A stretch of 64,000 nt of DNA from Platynereis dumerilii (lineage: Eukaryota; Annelida; Polychaeta; Phyllodocida; Nereididae): positions 1,146,001-1,210,000 of the forward strand of contig JAPTHN010000025.1 in assembly GCA_026936325.1 (NCBI GenBank), read 5' to 3'. The translations under genes and the position numbers were made by a program. This document shows positions 63,201 to 63,891 of this stretch, one piece after another. The notes beneath the pieces were generated by a model. The model was not told the origin of the DNA. It was given only the letters and a program-made list of their open reading frames with translations, and made no database searches. Every line of letters begins with the position of its first letter. Positions within the stretch are counted from its first letter, which is position 1.

Positions 63201-63891
63201 GTCAGAACATTTCTGCCTGCATCAGTTGTTACCCTGGATTTTATTGCCAGACTCATGGACTCTCTTCACCAACTGGTCAGTGTGACCCTGGATGGTACTG
63301 CACAATTGGAGCAACAGTTTCCCAACCTACAGGAGTTGAAGGTGGACAATGCGCAGCTGGTAAGTTTATGATTCCTGTTATGTTCTTTTCCTAACCCTGT
63401 TTTATTTTCTCAATCCATAGACTTTGGATTAAATGCACACTTTTGGCTACCGTGTAGTTAGACTCAAATCAAATTAGAATGCTAGTTTCTCTTGATATTT
63501 CAGCATTTAGGCCACTGAGAAAAATAATTATTTCACTCTTGTGATTTACAACTGTTTATAACATTCTCAGAATGTTTTGAGTACTTTATTTGCACAATTT
63601 TGGAAATTGCAAGAATGTTCTGACTTTGATCTCTGAAAAAAGCTCAAGATACATTTTCTTGTATGCATACACTTACTCTTTTTACCTGAATGTACAGTAT
63701 TTCTGCATATATACATAAGTGCATTTATGTTCTTCAAGGTACATACTGTCCTCAAGGCTCGTCAGCCCCCATTCCATGTGATCCAGGGTATTACTGTGAC
63801 ATAGATGGAATGTCTGCACCGAGAGGATTGTGTTCTGCTGGCTTCTATTGTAGTGGGAACTCTACCACTGCTACACCGATGGGGCTAGGAG
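12003..63891 (+). CDS. Giant Cys-rich GCC2/GCC3 (ephrin-receptor-like) array gene, 48 internal exons
   Basis: Forty-eight exons can be placed by repeat content, AG/GT borders and reading frame (listed separately as e1-e48). They sum to 8,501 nt, and every internal junction is in phase with no stop. The product is a near-continuous array of modules of the type CPxGxYCPxGSxxPxPCPxGTYxNxTGLxxxxxCxxC, the GCC2/GCC3 or Ephrin_rec_like pattern. About one residue in nine is Cys, and NxS/T sequons are abundant (NITG, NVTD, NYTG, NNRT). This implies a disulfide-rich, glycosylated extracellular protein; the function is unknown. No signal peptide, transmembrane segment, EGF, sushi or other domain lies in the window, and neither gene end is present. 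Thirty-seven internal introns are phase 1, five phase 0 (after e7, e19, e26, e30, e45) and five phase 2 (after e4, e9, e32, e38, e41). A 680-690-residue block of about 12 exons is repeated four times. Introns not described separately are 0.2-1.2 kb and hold nothing I recognise. Confidence 0.93.
12740..12900 (+). repeat. Short interspersed repeat copy (SINE-like)
   Basis: Contains GGGTTTGATTCCTG, like a Pol III B box, then a CTACCAGAGTGCACAAATAC...GATGTGAAACCCC core. Related cores occur at about 13410, 54710, 57090 and 62500. Confidence 0.45.
12922..13161 (+). CDS. Giant gene e2 (last exon of block 0)
   Basis: Acceptor CTTCTCGCAG, donor GTTAGT, 240 nt, phase 1 in and out. Reads CPTGHYCPVGS, then GTFMNITG, and ends YICPQG. 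It is the counterpart of e14, which is also exactly 240 nt and has the same module order. Confidence 0.94.
13410..13475 (+). repeat. SINE-like repeat core
   Basis: Reads GTCCTAATTGGCCTCCTCAG then TGCATAAATACAGGATGTCA, matching the core at about 57090 and 54710. Confidence 0.45.
13990..15300. repeat. 28-bp minisatellite with ~170-bp higher-order repeat
   Basis: Some 45 degenerate units of about 28 bp built on TTCAGTGGTATTATGCGCCA plus CAACTATA. Units diverge at the left and are regular at the right. Between about 14570 and 15060 a set of about six variant units (marked by TTAATTTTCCGTGG) recurs three times at about 170-bp spacing. All three forward frames stay open over long stretches as a by-product of the repeat; this is not a gene. 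It lies just before the Gag-like frame at 15412 and may be that element's 5' region. Confidence 0.85.
15412..16629 (+). mobile_element. Partial retroelement fossil, Gag-like ORF1 (DIRS-like)
   Basis: A 405-codon Gag-like frame: a Lys/Arg-rich start, a Gln-rich coiled segment (LLQQQQEHQEL), a Pro-rich region, a conserved core with W..AMDIF..VYVDKYPEQVN and WHYYDHQYR, and a C-terminal Cys/His cluster (C..YHNRNTKC...C...H.CPKC...HP...C). This layout is familiar from ORF1 of DIRS-type retroelements. The next ORF of such elements is only hinted at just downstream. No recognisable reverse transcriptase, RNase H or recombinase follows, so the copy is partial and old. It sits in the sense orientation in the e2-e3 intron. 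Confidence 0.6.
16664..16880. repeat. Repeat patch of CTTGGCTTTTGCCAG
   Basis: At least six copies of (T)TTGGC(T)TT(T/G)GCCAG occur at irregular spacing (about 27-65 bp), some embedded in a duplicated CAATCTACTGAG(A/C)TATGA unit. Each copy is a short imperfect palindrome. It follows directly on the retroelement fossil. Confidence 0.7.
17837..18085. mobile_element. hAT-type MITE
   Basis: A 249-bp element starting TAGTGTTGTAGTGATCG and ending CGATTCCCATCACTA. It is flanked by AACCAAAT (17829-17836) and AACCAAAC (18086-18093), a 7-of-8 target-site duplication. Sub-terminal CAACATCGAT / ATCGATGTTG is inverted too. No transposase. Confidence 0.72.
19464..19625 (+). CDS. Giant gene e3 (block A, position 1)
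   Basis: Acceptor TTGTTTCAG, donor GTTAGT, 162 nt. Reads YYCPQGSSEPVRC, TYQDEQG, YFCDNTIDPVV and CPEG. The YQDE...CDNT.D.V signature marks the start of each block (e15, e27, e39); e15 is also exactly 162 nt. Confidence 0.95.
19782..19950 (+). CDS. Giant gene e4 (block A, position 2)
   Basis: Acceptor CTCTACACAG, donor GTAAGG, phase 1 in, phase 2 out. Reads GTKYGTEFPCPRGTF then TGLQNVTDCQPC. Counterpart of e16 and of the PCPLGTF part of e28. Confidence 0.94.
20394..20572 (+). CDS. Giant gene e5 (block A, position 3)
   Basis: Acceptor TCTTTTCCAG, phase 2 in, phase 1 out at GTAAAT. Reads YYCRQYASSGTPSQGYDAD then CPVGHFCPEG. The PSQG.DAD marker recurs in e28, as PSQG|ADA across e40/e41 and, weaker, in e17. 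Confidence 0.94.
20657..21551. repeat. Nested palindromes / foldback element in the e5-e6 intron
   Basis: Hairpin 1 (20657-20795) has outer arms GTTACACCCTGC..GGAATATACACCAC and inner arms CTCCATACACCAC. Hairpin 2 (about 21286-21442) has arms ATAAAACTTAATGGGAGTGT.. and continues through GGTTCA..AGCAATGAACCTCA. Hairpin 3 (21454-21486) has ACACCCTGTCTG arms. TTTATATCCCACAATA (21022-21037) is inverted at 21271-21286, and TTATCCTCAG near 20801 is inverted near 21540. This looks like a composite foldback DNA element about 0.9 kb long with no coding capacity. Confidence 0.7.
20890..21157. repeat. Ladder of TGACGTCA palindromes
   Basis: Perfect TGACGTCA at 20890, 20950, 20979 and 21150, with near matches TGATGTCA at 20919 and TGACATCA at 21010. 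Several are about 30 bp apart, alternating in context (TTGTGACGTCAT versus ATGACGTCATAACA). The octamer is the CRE consensus; whether it is bound is unknown. Confidence 0.7.
21968..22123 (+). CDS. Giant gene e6 (block A, position 4)
   Basis: Acceptor ATATTCCAG, donor GTAAGA, phase 1/1. Reads YYCDSPGLSAPSGPC, then LDCPAGSFCPNASY and CPNG. Related to e18, which has IQCPAGSYCPEE. Confidence 0.94.
22268..22340 (-). tRNA. tRNA-Arg (anticodon UCU), copy 1
   Basis: A 73-nt cloverleaf on the minus strand: acceptor GCCTCGG/CCGAGGT (one G-U pair), D arm GCGC..GCGC, anticodon stem TCGGA/TCCGG with loop CTTCTAA (anticodon TCT), T arm GTGGG-TTCGAGT-CCCAT, discriminator G. A and B boxes are canonical. It is identical to the other five copies in the window and lies antisense in the e6-e7 intron. 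Confidence 0.95.
23174..23403 (+). CDS. Giant gene e7 (block A, position 5)
   Basis: Acceptor TTAAATTGCAG, donor GTAAGT, phase 1 in, phase 0 out. Reads TFSNATNLQSEGHC, YYCATPGLVEPTG, then CPIGHFCPEGVSAPVPC. The e6/e7 junction gives CPNG-TFSN, as expected for the module. Confidence 0.94.
23651..23888 (+). CDS. Giant gene e8 (block A, position 6)
   Basis: Acceptor TCTGCCCAG, phase 0 in, donor GTGGGT, phase 1 out. Contains YCPAGTGLDWKACPRGT, the TGLDW marker that occurs once per block (e21, e33, e44), then CGGEHLSAPSG. Confidence 0.94.
24212..24314 (+). CDS. Giant gene e9 (block A, position 7)
   Basis: Acceptor TTTGTTCCAG, donor GTTAAT, phase 2 out. Short (103 nt). Reads HYCVYGVDRPYPGGSND, the GVDxPxP marker also in e22, e34 and e45. 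Confidence 0.9.
24536..24672 (+). CDS. Giant gene e10 (block A, position 8)
   Basis: Acceptor ACCAACGCAG, phase 2 in, donor GTAACA. Reads GYGGICPVGHYCPGG then GTFADMEGMESCLTC. Counterpart of the IGGVCPLGHYCP part of e22 and of e35. Confidence 0.91.
25147..25311 (+). CDS. Giant gene e11 (block A, position 9)
   Basis: Acceptor ACTCTTTTCAG, donor GTGAGC, phase 1/1. Reads YWCPRMTSNYTDYPC, GTRFWNEFPCPVGTYNG and a final CPG. Three sequons of the NYT type. The first aromatic pair is YW rather than YY. Confidence 0.93.
25340..26173. mobile_element. TTAA-flanked inverted-repeat element (piggyBac-like MITE)
   Basis: Starts GATGGCTCGCTACTCATG and ends with the inverse of GGTGGCTCGATACTCGTG, so the 18-bp ends match at 15 positions. 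It is flanked by TTAA at 25336-25339 and 26174-26177, the piggyBac-type target duplication. 834 bp, no recognisable transposase; located in the e11-e12 intron. Confidence 0.72.
26738..26810 (-). tRNA. tRNA-Arg (UCU), copy 2
   Basis: Identical 73-nt sequence to copy 1, antisense to the host gene in the e11-e12 intron. The 3' trailer on its own strand reads CTAATTATTTTC, giving a Pol III oligo-T terminator. Confidence 0.95.
26995..27123 (+). CDS. Giant gene e12 (block A, position 10)
   Basis: Acceptor TTTTTTTTTCAAAG, donor GTTAGT, phase 1/1, 129 nt. Reads GEYCEDEALTQPSGVC, then a Gly/Ser-rich stretch GSGSGNPSGGNGGDYC. Confidence 0.92.
27592..27750 (+). CDS. Giant gene e13 (block A, position 11)
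   Basis: Acceptor TTTTATTCCAG, donor GTAAGT, phase 1/1. Ends PNPTDGNVTG, the end-of-block marker; it lies 689 residues after the same marker in e1. Confidence 0.94.
28509..28748 (+). CDS. Giant gene e14 (block A, last exon)
   Basis: Acceptor TCTGTTGCAG, donor GTGAGT, 240 nt. Reads DICPMGAYCPLGS, YLNSTGNDDSSDC, WYCPEGQSDPRP. Same length and module order as e2, twelve exons earlier. Confidence 0.94.
28956..29117 (+). CDS. Giant gene e15 (block B, position 1)
   Basis: Acceptor TTATCTCCAG, donor GTAGGT, 162 nt. Reads HYCPTGSSEPIRC, FYQDEIGSSQC, YYCDNTMDPVILY. Closest internal relative is e3, with about two thirds of residues identical. Confidence 0.95.
29702..29869 (+). CDS. Giant gene e16 (block B, position 2)
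   Basis: Acceptor TTTACCATCTAG, donor GTAAAA, phase 1/1. Reads NTRYATEHPCPRGTFNN then DDCQPCSAGMYC, the counterpart of e4 (EFPCPRGTF..DCQPCPAGYYC). Confidence 0.94.
30315..30548 (+). CDS. Giant gene e17 (block B, position 3)
   Basis: Acceptor TTCTTTGTAG, donor GTAATG, phase 1/1. Reads YFCRIGSNSSTPNLGYDGD, ECPPGFYCPEGSS, then CALCTGGRYC. Counterpart of e5. Confidence 0.94.
30756..30938 (+). CDS. Giant gene e18 (block B, position 4)
   Basis: Acceptor TTCTGAACAG, donor GTGAGT, phase 1/1. Reads YYCPLNAHIATYIQC, AGSYCPEESTLPTEC, GTFSAAFGLAREEQC. Confidence 0.94.
31246..31373 (+). CDS. Giant gene e19 (block B, position 5)
   Basis: Acceptor ATGTTCAAG (weaker than most), donor GTATAT, phase 0 out. 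Reads LTAASLECWGGYYCPEG then CPTGLHCPNGSAIYK. The LHCPNG/LHCPLG form is shared only with e43. Confidence 0.9.
31545..31689 (+). CDS. Giant gene e20 (block B, position 6a)
   Basis: Acceptor TACAATTCAG, phase 0 in, donor GTAAGC, phase 1 out. Reads ECQPGYYTNTTGASTC, PPGFYCLPVQ and YFCPEG, which joins e21 to give CPEGTGLDW. Confidence 0.93.
32101..32605 (+). repeat. tRNA-derived SINE with perfect 187-bp direct repeat
   Basis: 32101-32287 and 32419-32605 look identical over 187 bp at an offset of 318 bp. Each includes a Leu/Ser tRNA-like A box (TGGCTGAACCGTTAAGG). Between them, only after the first copy, lies the tRNA 3' half with a perfect B box (GGTTCGAGTCC) and CCGCAAGGGGCA acceptor end. This looks like a tandem duplication of a 318-bp unit whose second copy is truncated. 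Located in the e20-e21 intron. Confidence 0.75.
32652..32798 (+). CDS. Giant gene e21 (block B, position 6b)
   Basis: Acceptor GCATGTTTCAG, donor GTATGT, phase 1/1. Begins TGLDWQSCPRGTFSDTFG, the block marker of e8, e33 and e44, and ends NYTGNCDAG. Confidence 0.94.
33115..33381 (+). CDS. Giant gene e22 (block B, positions 7-8 fused)
   Basis: Acceptor ATAATTTCAG, donor GTAAGT, phase 1/1, 267 nt. Combines what e9 and e10 carry separately: GVDRPDPNYGNST and then GIGGVCPLGHYCPVGS, GTYADSFGMSEC. Intron loss or gain distinguishes the blocks here. Confidence 0.94.
33382..34905 (+). other. Intron e22-e23 (1.5 kb)
   Basis: Holds a long imperfect inverted repeat (33490-33745) and a TCTA microsatellite (33952-33989). 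No missed exon: e22 ends CPLG and e23 starts YYCPNG in phase. Confidence 0.7.
33490..33745. repeat. Long imperfect inverted repeat (hairpin, MITE-like)
   Basis: Arms of about 115 bp around a ~20-bp loop. Landmarks in the left arm (GAGAACAATTC, TTTAAACT, GTGTCTCATTAATCAGGGGT, CCAGCGTGAC) recur inverted in the right arm (GTCACACTAG, ACCCCTGAATACTGAGGCAC, AGTTTGAAAA, GAATTGTTCTC). No clear target duplication was found. Confidence 0.6.
34906..35157 (+). CDS. Giant gene e23 (block B, positions 9-10 fused)
   Basis: Acceptor ATTTTTTTCAG, donor GTATGT, 252 nt, phase 1/1. Reads GTERPTQYPCPPGTYN, CPGGKYCEGQANSEPTG, WYCSGGSDSPNTTAYGG. It covers what e11 and e12 encode in block A. Confidence 0.94.
35404..35541 (+). 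CDS. Giant gene e24 (block B, position 11)
   Basis: Acceptor TATATTTTTAG, donor GTGAGT, phase 1/1. Ends ATPTDGITG, the end-of-block marker, 688 residues after that in e13. Confidence 0.94.
35912..36076 (+). CDS. Giant gene e25 (block B, position 12a)
   Basis: Acceptor TTGCTTTTAG, donor GTAAGT, phase 1/1. Reads NRCPAGYYCESGVG, GSYSPSEGNTQLSDC, CGDYNLTTTSG. Confidence 0.94.
36512..36639 (+). CDS. Giant gene e26 (block B end / block C start)
   Basis: Acceptor ATACTTACAG, donor GTAAGT, phase 0 out. Reads NCSRGYFCNSGEV, CPVGHYCPEQTLEPVLC, GFYQ. The block boundary falls inside this exon: the SSEPxxCxSGxYQ start that opens e3 and e15 is here its last third. Confidence 0.93.
36991..37111 (+). CDS. 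Giant gene e27 (block C, position 1)
   Basis: Acceptor TGTTTTCAG, phase 0 in, donor GTAAAA, 121 nt. Reads PIPGQWTCVICDAGYFCDN then SYGVVTLNDTVKC, the block-start signature in diverged form. Confidence 0.93.
37516..37588 (+). tRNA. tRNA-Arg (UCU), copy 3
   Basis: Identical to the other five copies but in the sense orientation of the host gene, in the e27-e28 intron. Trailer CTAAATCTTTTG carries the T run expected of a Pol III terminator. Confidence 0.95.
38036..38257 (+). CDS. Giant gene e28 (block C, positions 2-3 fused)
   Basis: Acceptor TATTTGTAG, donor GTATTA (weak), phase 1/1. Reads QWPCPLGTFGNDTG then YYCRQNANSSTPSQGSDAD, combining the e4 and e5 markers in one exon. Confidence 0.93.
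38827..38973 (+). CDS. Giant gene e29 (block C, position 3b)
   Basis: Acceptor GTATTCCAG, donor GTAAAG, phase 1/1. Reads YYCIEGTAEPAGCPPGTF, GLKDVTEC, GKYCENYGLADVQG. Confidence 0.94.
39392..39507 (+). CDS. Giant gene e30 (block C, position 4)
   Basis: Acceptor CTGTTTGCAG, donor GTGAGT, phase 0 out, 116 nt. Reads DCSAGYFCVEGSNSS, CPSGRYCPVGTAVPLRC, PE. Confidence 0.93.
39670..39742 (-). tRNA. tRNA-Arg (UCU), copy 4
   Basis: Identical 73-nt copy, antisense, in the e30-e31 intron. That intron is the block-C counterpart of the e6-e7 intron that holds copy 1. Its 3' trailer is CTAATCTTTTGG. Plus-strand sequence right of it resembles that right of copy 5. Confidence 0.95.
40244..40376 (+). CDS. 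Giant gene e31 (block C, position 5)
   Basis: Acceptor TTCTTTTCCAG, phase 0 in, donor GTAAGG, phase 1 out. Reads GTFNPYLGLNDSSQC, GSYCGSEGLDVVSG, YYCPEG. Confidence 0.94.
40918..41275. repeat. Dispersed repeat, homologous to 1880..2215
   Basis: Diverged copy sharing ordered landmarks (GGGTTTTGG, GCATAATGACA, GGCTAATTTGACAGCAT, GGCAAGGTGTAATGGG, GGTGTGGCCATTT, GCCAAT). Its right end (AGGGGGGTACTTGCAGAAATT) is also part of the unit of the 240-bp array that follows. Confidence 0.65.
41221..42760. repeat. 240-bp tandem array made of two related ~120-bp half-units
   Basis: The landmark TATATTGCCAGGCT (or a variant) followed by GGGTCACCTCGGGGGAGG recurs near 41403, 41643, 41883, 42120, 42361 and 42598, a period close to 240 bp. 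Each period has a TTAAATTTTATATTCTATAC half and a TTTAGATTTTACAAGTCCCG half. Very strong strand asymmetry (long G runs, then A/T runs) yields spurious Gly-rich ORFs. Confidence 0.88.
44054..44350. mobile_element. Degenerate relative of the Harbinger-like MITE at 51816
   Basis: GATGATAGTTTGGAGGAGGG then CTATGGATTTTACCC at the left and GGATCATCTGGTCAGCCC at the right match, in order, the terminal regions of the 51816..52107 element. The left terminus itself is eroded. Confidence 0.5.
45941..46251. repeat. Duplicated ~300-bp segment, copy 1
   Basis: ATGTTATAGCCTTATTGTAA to the TTATTTC(A/G)AAC end matches 48348..48652 at high identity over about 300 bp, including a CCTCGGTCTCGGTCTCG degenerate hexamer stretch and a GGGGGTCAAAACCCC palindrome-like core. 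Confidence 0.85.
46505..48045. repeat. TTCATGAA-rich repeat field
   Basis: Dozens of GTTCATGAAC / ATTCATGAA palindromic octamers occur at 46505-47310 and 47775-48045, often in 35-60-bp degenerate units such as CAGTTCATGAACATTCATGA followed by ACTGATCATCAATG. A ~460-bp non-repetitive segment (47311-47774) separates the two parts. Confidence 0.85.
48148..48348. repeat. 21-bp minisatellite, array 1
   Basis: About nine units of ATTGTCC(T/C)CTAAATTGTCCGC, degenerate at the left edge. Followed directly by copy 2 of the ~300-bp segment. Confidence 0.85.
48348..48652. repeat. Duplicated ~300-bp segment, copy 2
   Basis: Second copy of 45941..46251; the two share the unusual run GGTCTCGGTCTCGATAGCTG and the GACTCCAACA(A/C)TGCTTG end of the segment. 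Confidence 0.85.
48849..49040. repeat. 21-bp minisatellite, array 2
   Basis: The same unit as array 1 (ATTGTCCTCTAAATTGTCCGC), with the same left flank (AATATCTATTAAATTGTCTGC) and the same right-hand variants (TTTTTCGCATTGTCC, CCCTTGAGTTGTCCTCAC). The two arrays are therefore duplicates, not independent expansions. Confidence 0.85.
49580..49665. repeat. Isolated fragment of the 240-bp array unit
   Basis: TTACAAGTCCGGGGGGGGTC then CTCGAAAAAAAAATTTG and TTTTGCTAGTTATATGCTAGG match one half-unit of the array at 41221..42760. To its left, AGCAGTTTCAAATTCTTAGCC is the inverse of the sequence just right of that array (GGCTACGAATTTGAAACTGCT). Confidence 0.65.
50936..51027. repeat. Hairpin-forming palindrome
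   Basis: AGTTATATCCC...GAATATGTGATAATCCTCGG is inverted as CCTCGGATATATCACATATTCCC...GGGATATAACT around a short CCAACG loop. It resembles the foldback hairpins at 20657 and 21286 in style. Confidence 0.65.
51284..51428 (+). CDS. Giant gene e32 (block C, position 5b)
   Basis: Acceptor ATAATTTACAG, donor GTAAGT, phase 1 in, phase 2 out. Reads DYNCPISHYCPENSSEP, then GMFMNHTHAAEC. NHTHAAEC recalls NHTHAIMC of e8. The split codon TG|G gives the W of VGWYC. Confidence 0.93.
51816..52107. mobile_element. PIF/Harbinger-like MITE with TAA duplication
   Basis: A 292-bp element with terminal inverted repeats GGGGCCGACCAGATGATCTT / GGGGCCGACCAGACGATAGT, continuing through a G run into CTATGGA. Flanked by TAA at 51813-51815 and 52108-52110, the three-base TWA duplication of PIF/Harbinger elements. 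The interior has repeated AAAAAAAGTTTGT stretches and no coding capacity. Confidence 0.78.
52227..52299 (-). tRNA. tRNA-Arg (UCU), copy 5
   Basis: Identical 73-nt copy, antisense in the e32-e33 intron. The trailer is CGAGTCTTTTAG. Plus-strand sequence beyond its 5' end (AGATATTTTG..., TGAAAATATTT, CCTGTACAAGCTGTTACA) resembles that of copy 4, showing a shared duplication of gene plus flank. Confidence 0.95.
53152..53264 (+). CDS. Giant gene e33 (block C, position 6)
   Basis: Acceptor TTGTCCTTAG, phase 2 in, donor GTACGT, phase 1 out. Reads CPEGHYCPAGTGLDWKDC then GTFNNDTG, the TGLDW block marker. Confidence 0.94.
53400..53575 (-). mobile_element. LINE reverse-transcriptase fragment
   Basis: The minus strand encodes ITGVFQGGTVSPKLFNLYL followed by LDMSDYV, the motif-4 region (PQG.VLSP.LFN.Y..D) of non-LTR reverse transcriptases. 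Only a short piece is present and its clade is not clear. It lies antisense in the e33-e34 intron. Confidence 0.6.
53667..53846 (+). CDS. Giant gene e34 (block C, position 7)
   Basis: Acceptor AATTCTTTTAG, donor GTAAGA, phase 1/1. Reads CPGGWYCSHYGASEPTD then YYCEFGMDGPRPTGTSNVTG, a variant of the GVDxPxP marker. Confidence 0.94.
54216..54422 (+). CDS. Giant gene e35 (block C, position 8)
   Basis: Acceptor TTTAATTTTAG, donor GTATGT, phase 1/1. Reads GVGDICPLGSYCPTGSTLPL, GTFTNVSGLAEC, YCLEGAETYAG. Counterpart of e10 and of the second half of e22. Confidence 0.94.
54590..54795 (+). repeat. SINE-like repeat copy
   Basis: Core CTAATTAGCCTACCAAGTGC then ATATACACGGGACGCAAAGCCCC matches the cores at 57090, 13410 and 62500. 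A longer 5' part (GCTGGCAGCATGCTGGGCTG) is seen here. In the e35-e36 intron. Confidence 0.5.
54825..54974 (+). CDS. Giant gene e36 (block C, positions 9-10a)
   Basis: Acceptor TGTAATTGCAG, donor GTTGGT (weak), phase 1/1. Reads TQYGSQFLCPSGTYRNSTG, CPGGQYCEIDGLAYPSG, CDPG. The split G|GT TGG TAC joins e37 to give the module PGWYC. Confidence 0.91.
55280..55447 (+). CDS. Giant gene e37 (block C, positions 10b-11a)
   Basis: Acceptor CTTTGTCATAG, donor GTATGG, phase 1/1. Reads WYCTQNATSAMETTNGG, YYCPLGSYQPTPC, YCETSGLSLPTGNC. Confidence 0.93.
55927..56209 (+). CDS. Giant gene e38 (block C, positions 11b-12)
   Basis: Acceptor TTTGTTCCAG, donor GTGAGT, phase 1 in, phase 2 out, 283 nt. Starts YFCTLAANASTPVDGSTG, the end-of-block marker (about 683 residues after e24), then CPEGHYCPEMSNIPSPC. 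It fuses the e13 tail with an e14-type exon. Confidence 0.94.
56676..56926 (+). CDS. Giant gene e39 (block D, positions 1-2a)
   Basis: Acceptor CTATTTTCAG, phase 2 in, donor GTGAGT, phase 1 out. Reads TYQDEMLKSSC, YYCDNTMDIVVLN, YCPEGTRFANEYPCPIGTF: the e3 and e4 markers in one exon. Confidence 0.95.
57085..57150 (+). repeat. SINE-like repeat core
   Basis: CCTCCTGTCCTAATTAGCCT followed by ACCGAGTGCATAAATACAGG and ACGTCAAACCCC, the best-preserved core of the family in this window. In the e39-e40 intron. Confidence 0.5.
57510..57647 (+). CDS. Giant gene e40 (block D, positions 2b-3a)
   Basis: Acceptor TTCACTTCAG, donor GTAAGT, phase 1/1. Reads LRQVSDCTPC, GGYYCPMPGMVTP, YFCKQFANISAPSQG. PSQG is the e5/e28 marker. 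Confidence 0.93.
58098..58287 (+). CDS. Giant gene e41 (block D, position 3b)
   Basis: Acceptor CAAAATTGCAG, donor GTATGT, phase 1 in, phase 2 out. Reads ADANICPVGYYCPLGTADPE, GTYSNITGLEKEGDC, CGEIHLTETSG. Confidence 0.94.
58644..58716 (-). tRNA. tRNA-Arg (UCU), copy 6
   Basis: Identical 73-nt copy, antisense in the e41-e42 intron. The trailer on its own strand is CTTACTTTTTTG, a strong Pol III T run. Confidence 0.95.
59172..60117. repeat. 13-bp minisatellite GATGTCAGCC(ACT/GGT)
   Basis: About 70 units of TGATGTCAGCCAC or TGATGTCAGC(C/T)GG run for about 945 bp, degenerate at both edges (TCAATCAATG at left, GCCAGTAATGTCAGTCAG at right). The array ends about 120 bp before exon e42. Confidence 0.92.
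60186..60209 (+). pseudogene. Decoy duplicate of the e42 acceptor and first codons
   Basis: TTTATTTACAGATATTATTG occurs twice, ending just before 60186 and at the true e42 border at 60241, and both continue with C(C/T)C(A/T)CTTGGTT. The first copy would encode YYCPLG and then stops (TAG at 60207). It looks like a local 55-bp tandem duplication of the intron-exon border that is not usable as coding sequence. Confidence 0.7.
60241..60422 (+). CDS. Giant gene e42 (block D, position 4)
   Basis: Acceptor TTTATTTACAG, phase 2 in, donor GTGTGT, phase 1 out. Reads YYCPLGSNNSMTEIC, CPVGSGAPTPC, GTYSNTLGNSNSSLC, GWYCNETG. Chosen over the decoy border 55 bp upstream, which runs into a stop. Confidence 0.92.
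60687..60719. repeat. Perfect 15-bp-arm hairpin
   Basis: ATTTTAAGTGACAGA, loop GCT, TCTGTCACTTAAAAT. Intronic (e42-e43), with no T run that would suggest a terminator. Confidence 0.75.
60865..61089 (+). CDS. Giant gene e43 (block D, position 5)
   Basis: Acceptor TTCATTCCAG, donor GTATGT, phase 1/1. Reads LSAPTAQCDPGFYC, CPIGLHCPLGSGIPVPC, YYTNYTQASSC, YYCVPEEVTEG. It covers e19 plus e20 of block B in one exon (LHCP and YYTN.T markers). Confidence 0.94.
61631..61774 (+). CDS. Giant gene e44 (block D, position 6)
   Basis: Acceptor TCTGTCATAG, donor GTATGT, phase 1/1. Reads CPRGYFCPAGTGLDWQPC then GTFSNELGLRRQDEC, the TGLDW block marker. Confidence 0.94.
62260..62456 (+). CDS. Giant gene e45 (block D, positions 7-8a)
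   Basis: Acceptor TTCTTTACAG, donor GTTAGA, phase 1 in, phase 0 out. Reads GHYCDNTNLTSPTG, SWGVDSAYPTGNN and GEGGVCPTGSYCPLGS. Confidence 0.94.
62497..62575 (+). repeat. SINE-like repeat core
   Basis: CATCCTAGTTAGCTTACCTA then AGTGTATAAATACAGAACCT: a diverged copy of the core seen best at 57085. In the e45-e46 intron. Confidence 0.42.
62685..62853 (+). CDS. Giant gene e46 (block D, positions 8b-9)
   Basis: Acceptor TTTATTTCAG, phase 0 in, donor GTATAT, phase 1 out. Reads DLMGEATCKPC, CPVGHYCPEETEYDTQYQC, GTYNNFTG. Confidence 0.93.
63198..63359 (+). CDS. Giant gene e47 (block D, position 10)
   Basis: Acceptor ATTTTCTCAG, donor GTAAGT, phase 1/1. Reads GQNISACISC, FYCQTHGLSSPTG, WYCTIGATVSQPTGVEGG. 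Confidence 0.94.
63739..63891 (+). CDS. Giant gene e48 (block D, position 11; last exon seen)
   Basis: Acceptor TGTTCTTCAAG, donor GTGAGG, phase 1/1. Reads YCPQGSSAPIPC, YYCDIDGMSAPRG, NSTTATPMGLGG, the degenerate end-of-block marker, about 680 residues after e38. The open phase-1 donor shows the coding region continues right of the window. Confidence 0.93.
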
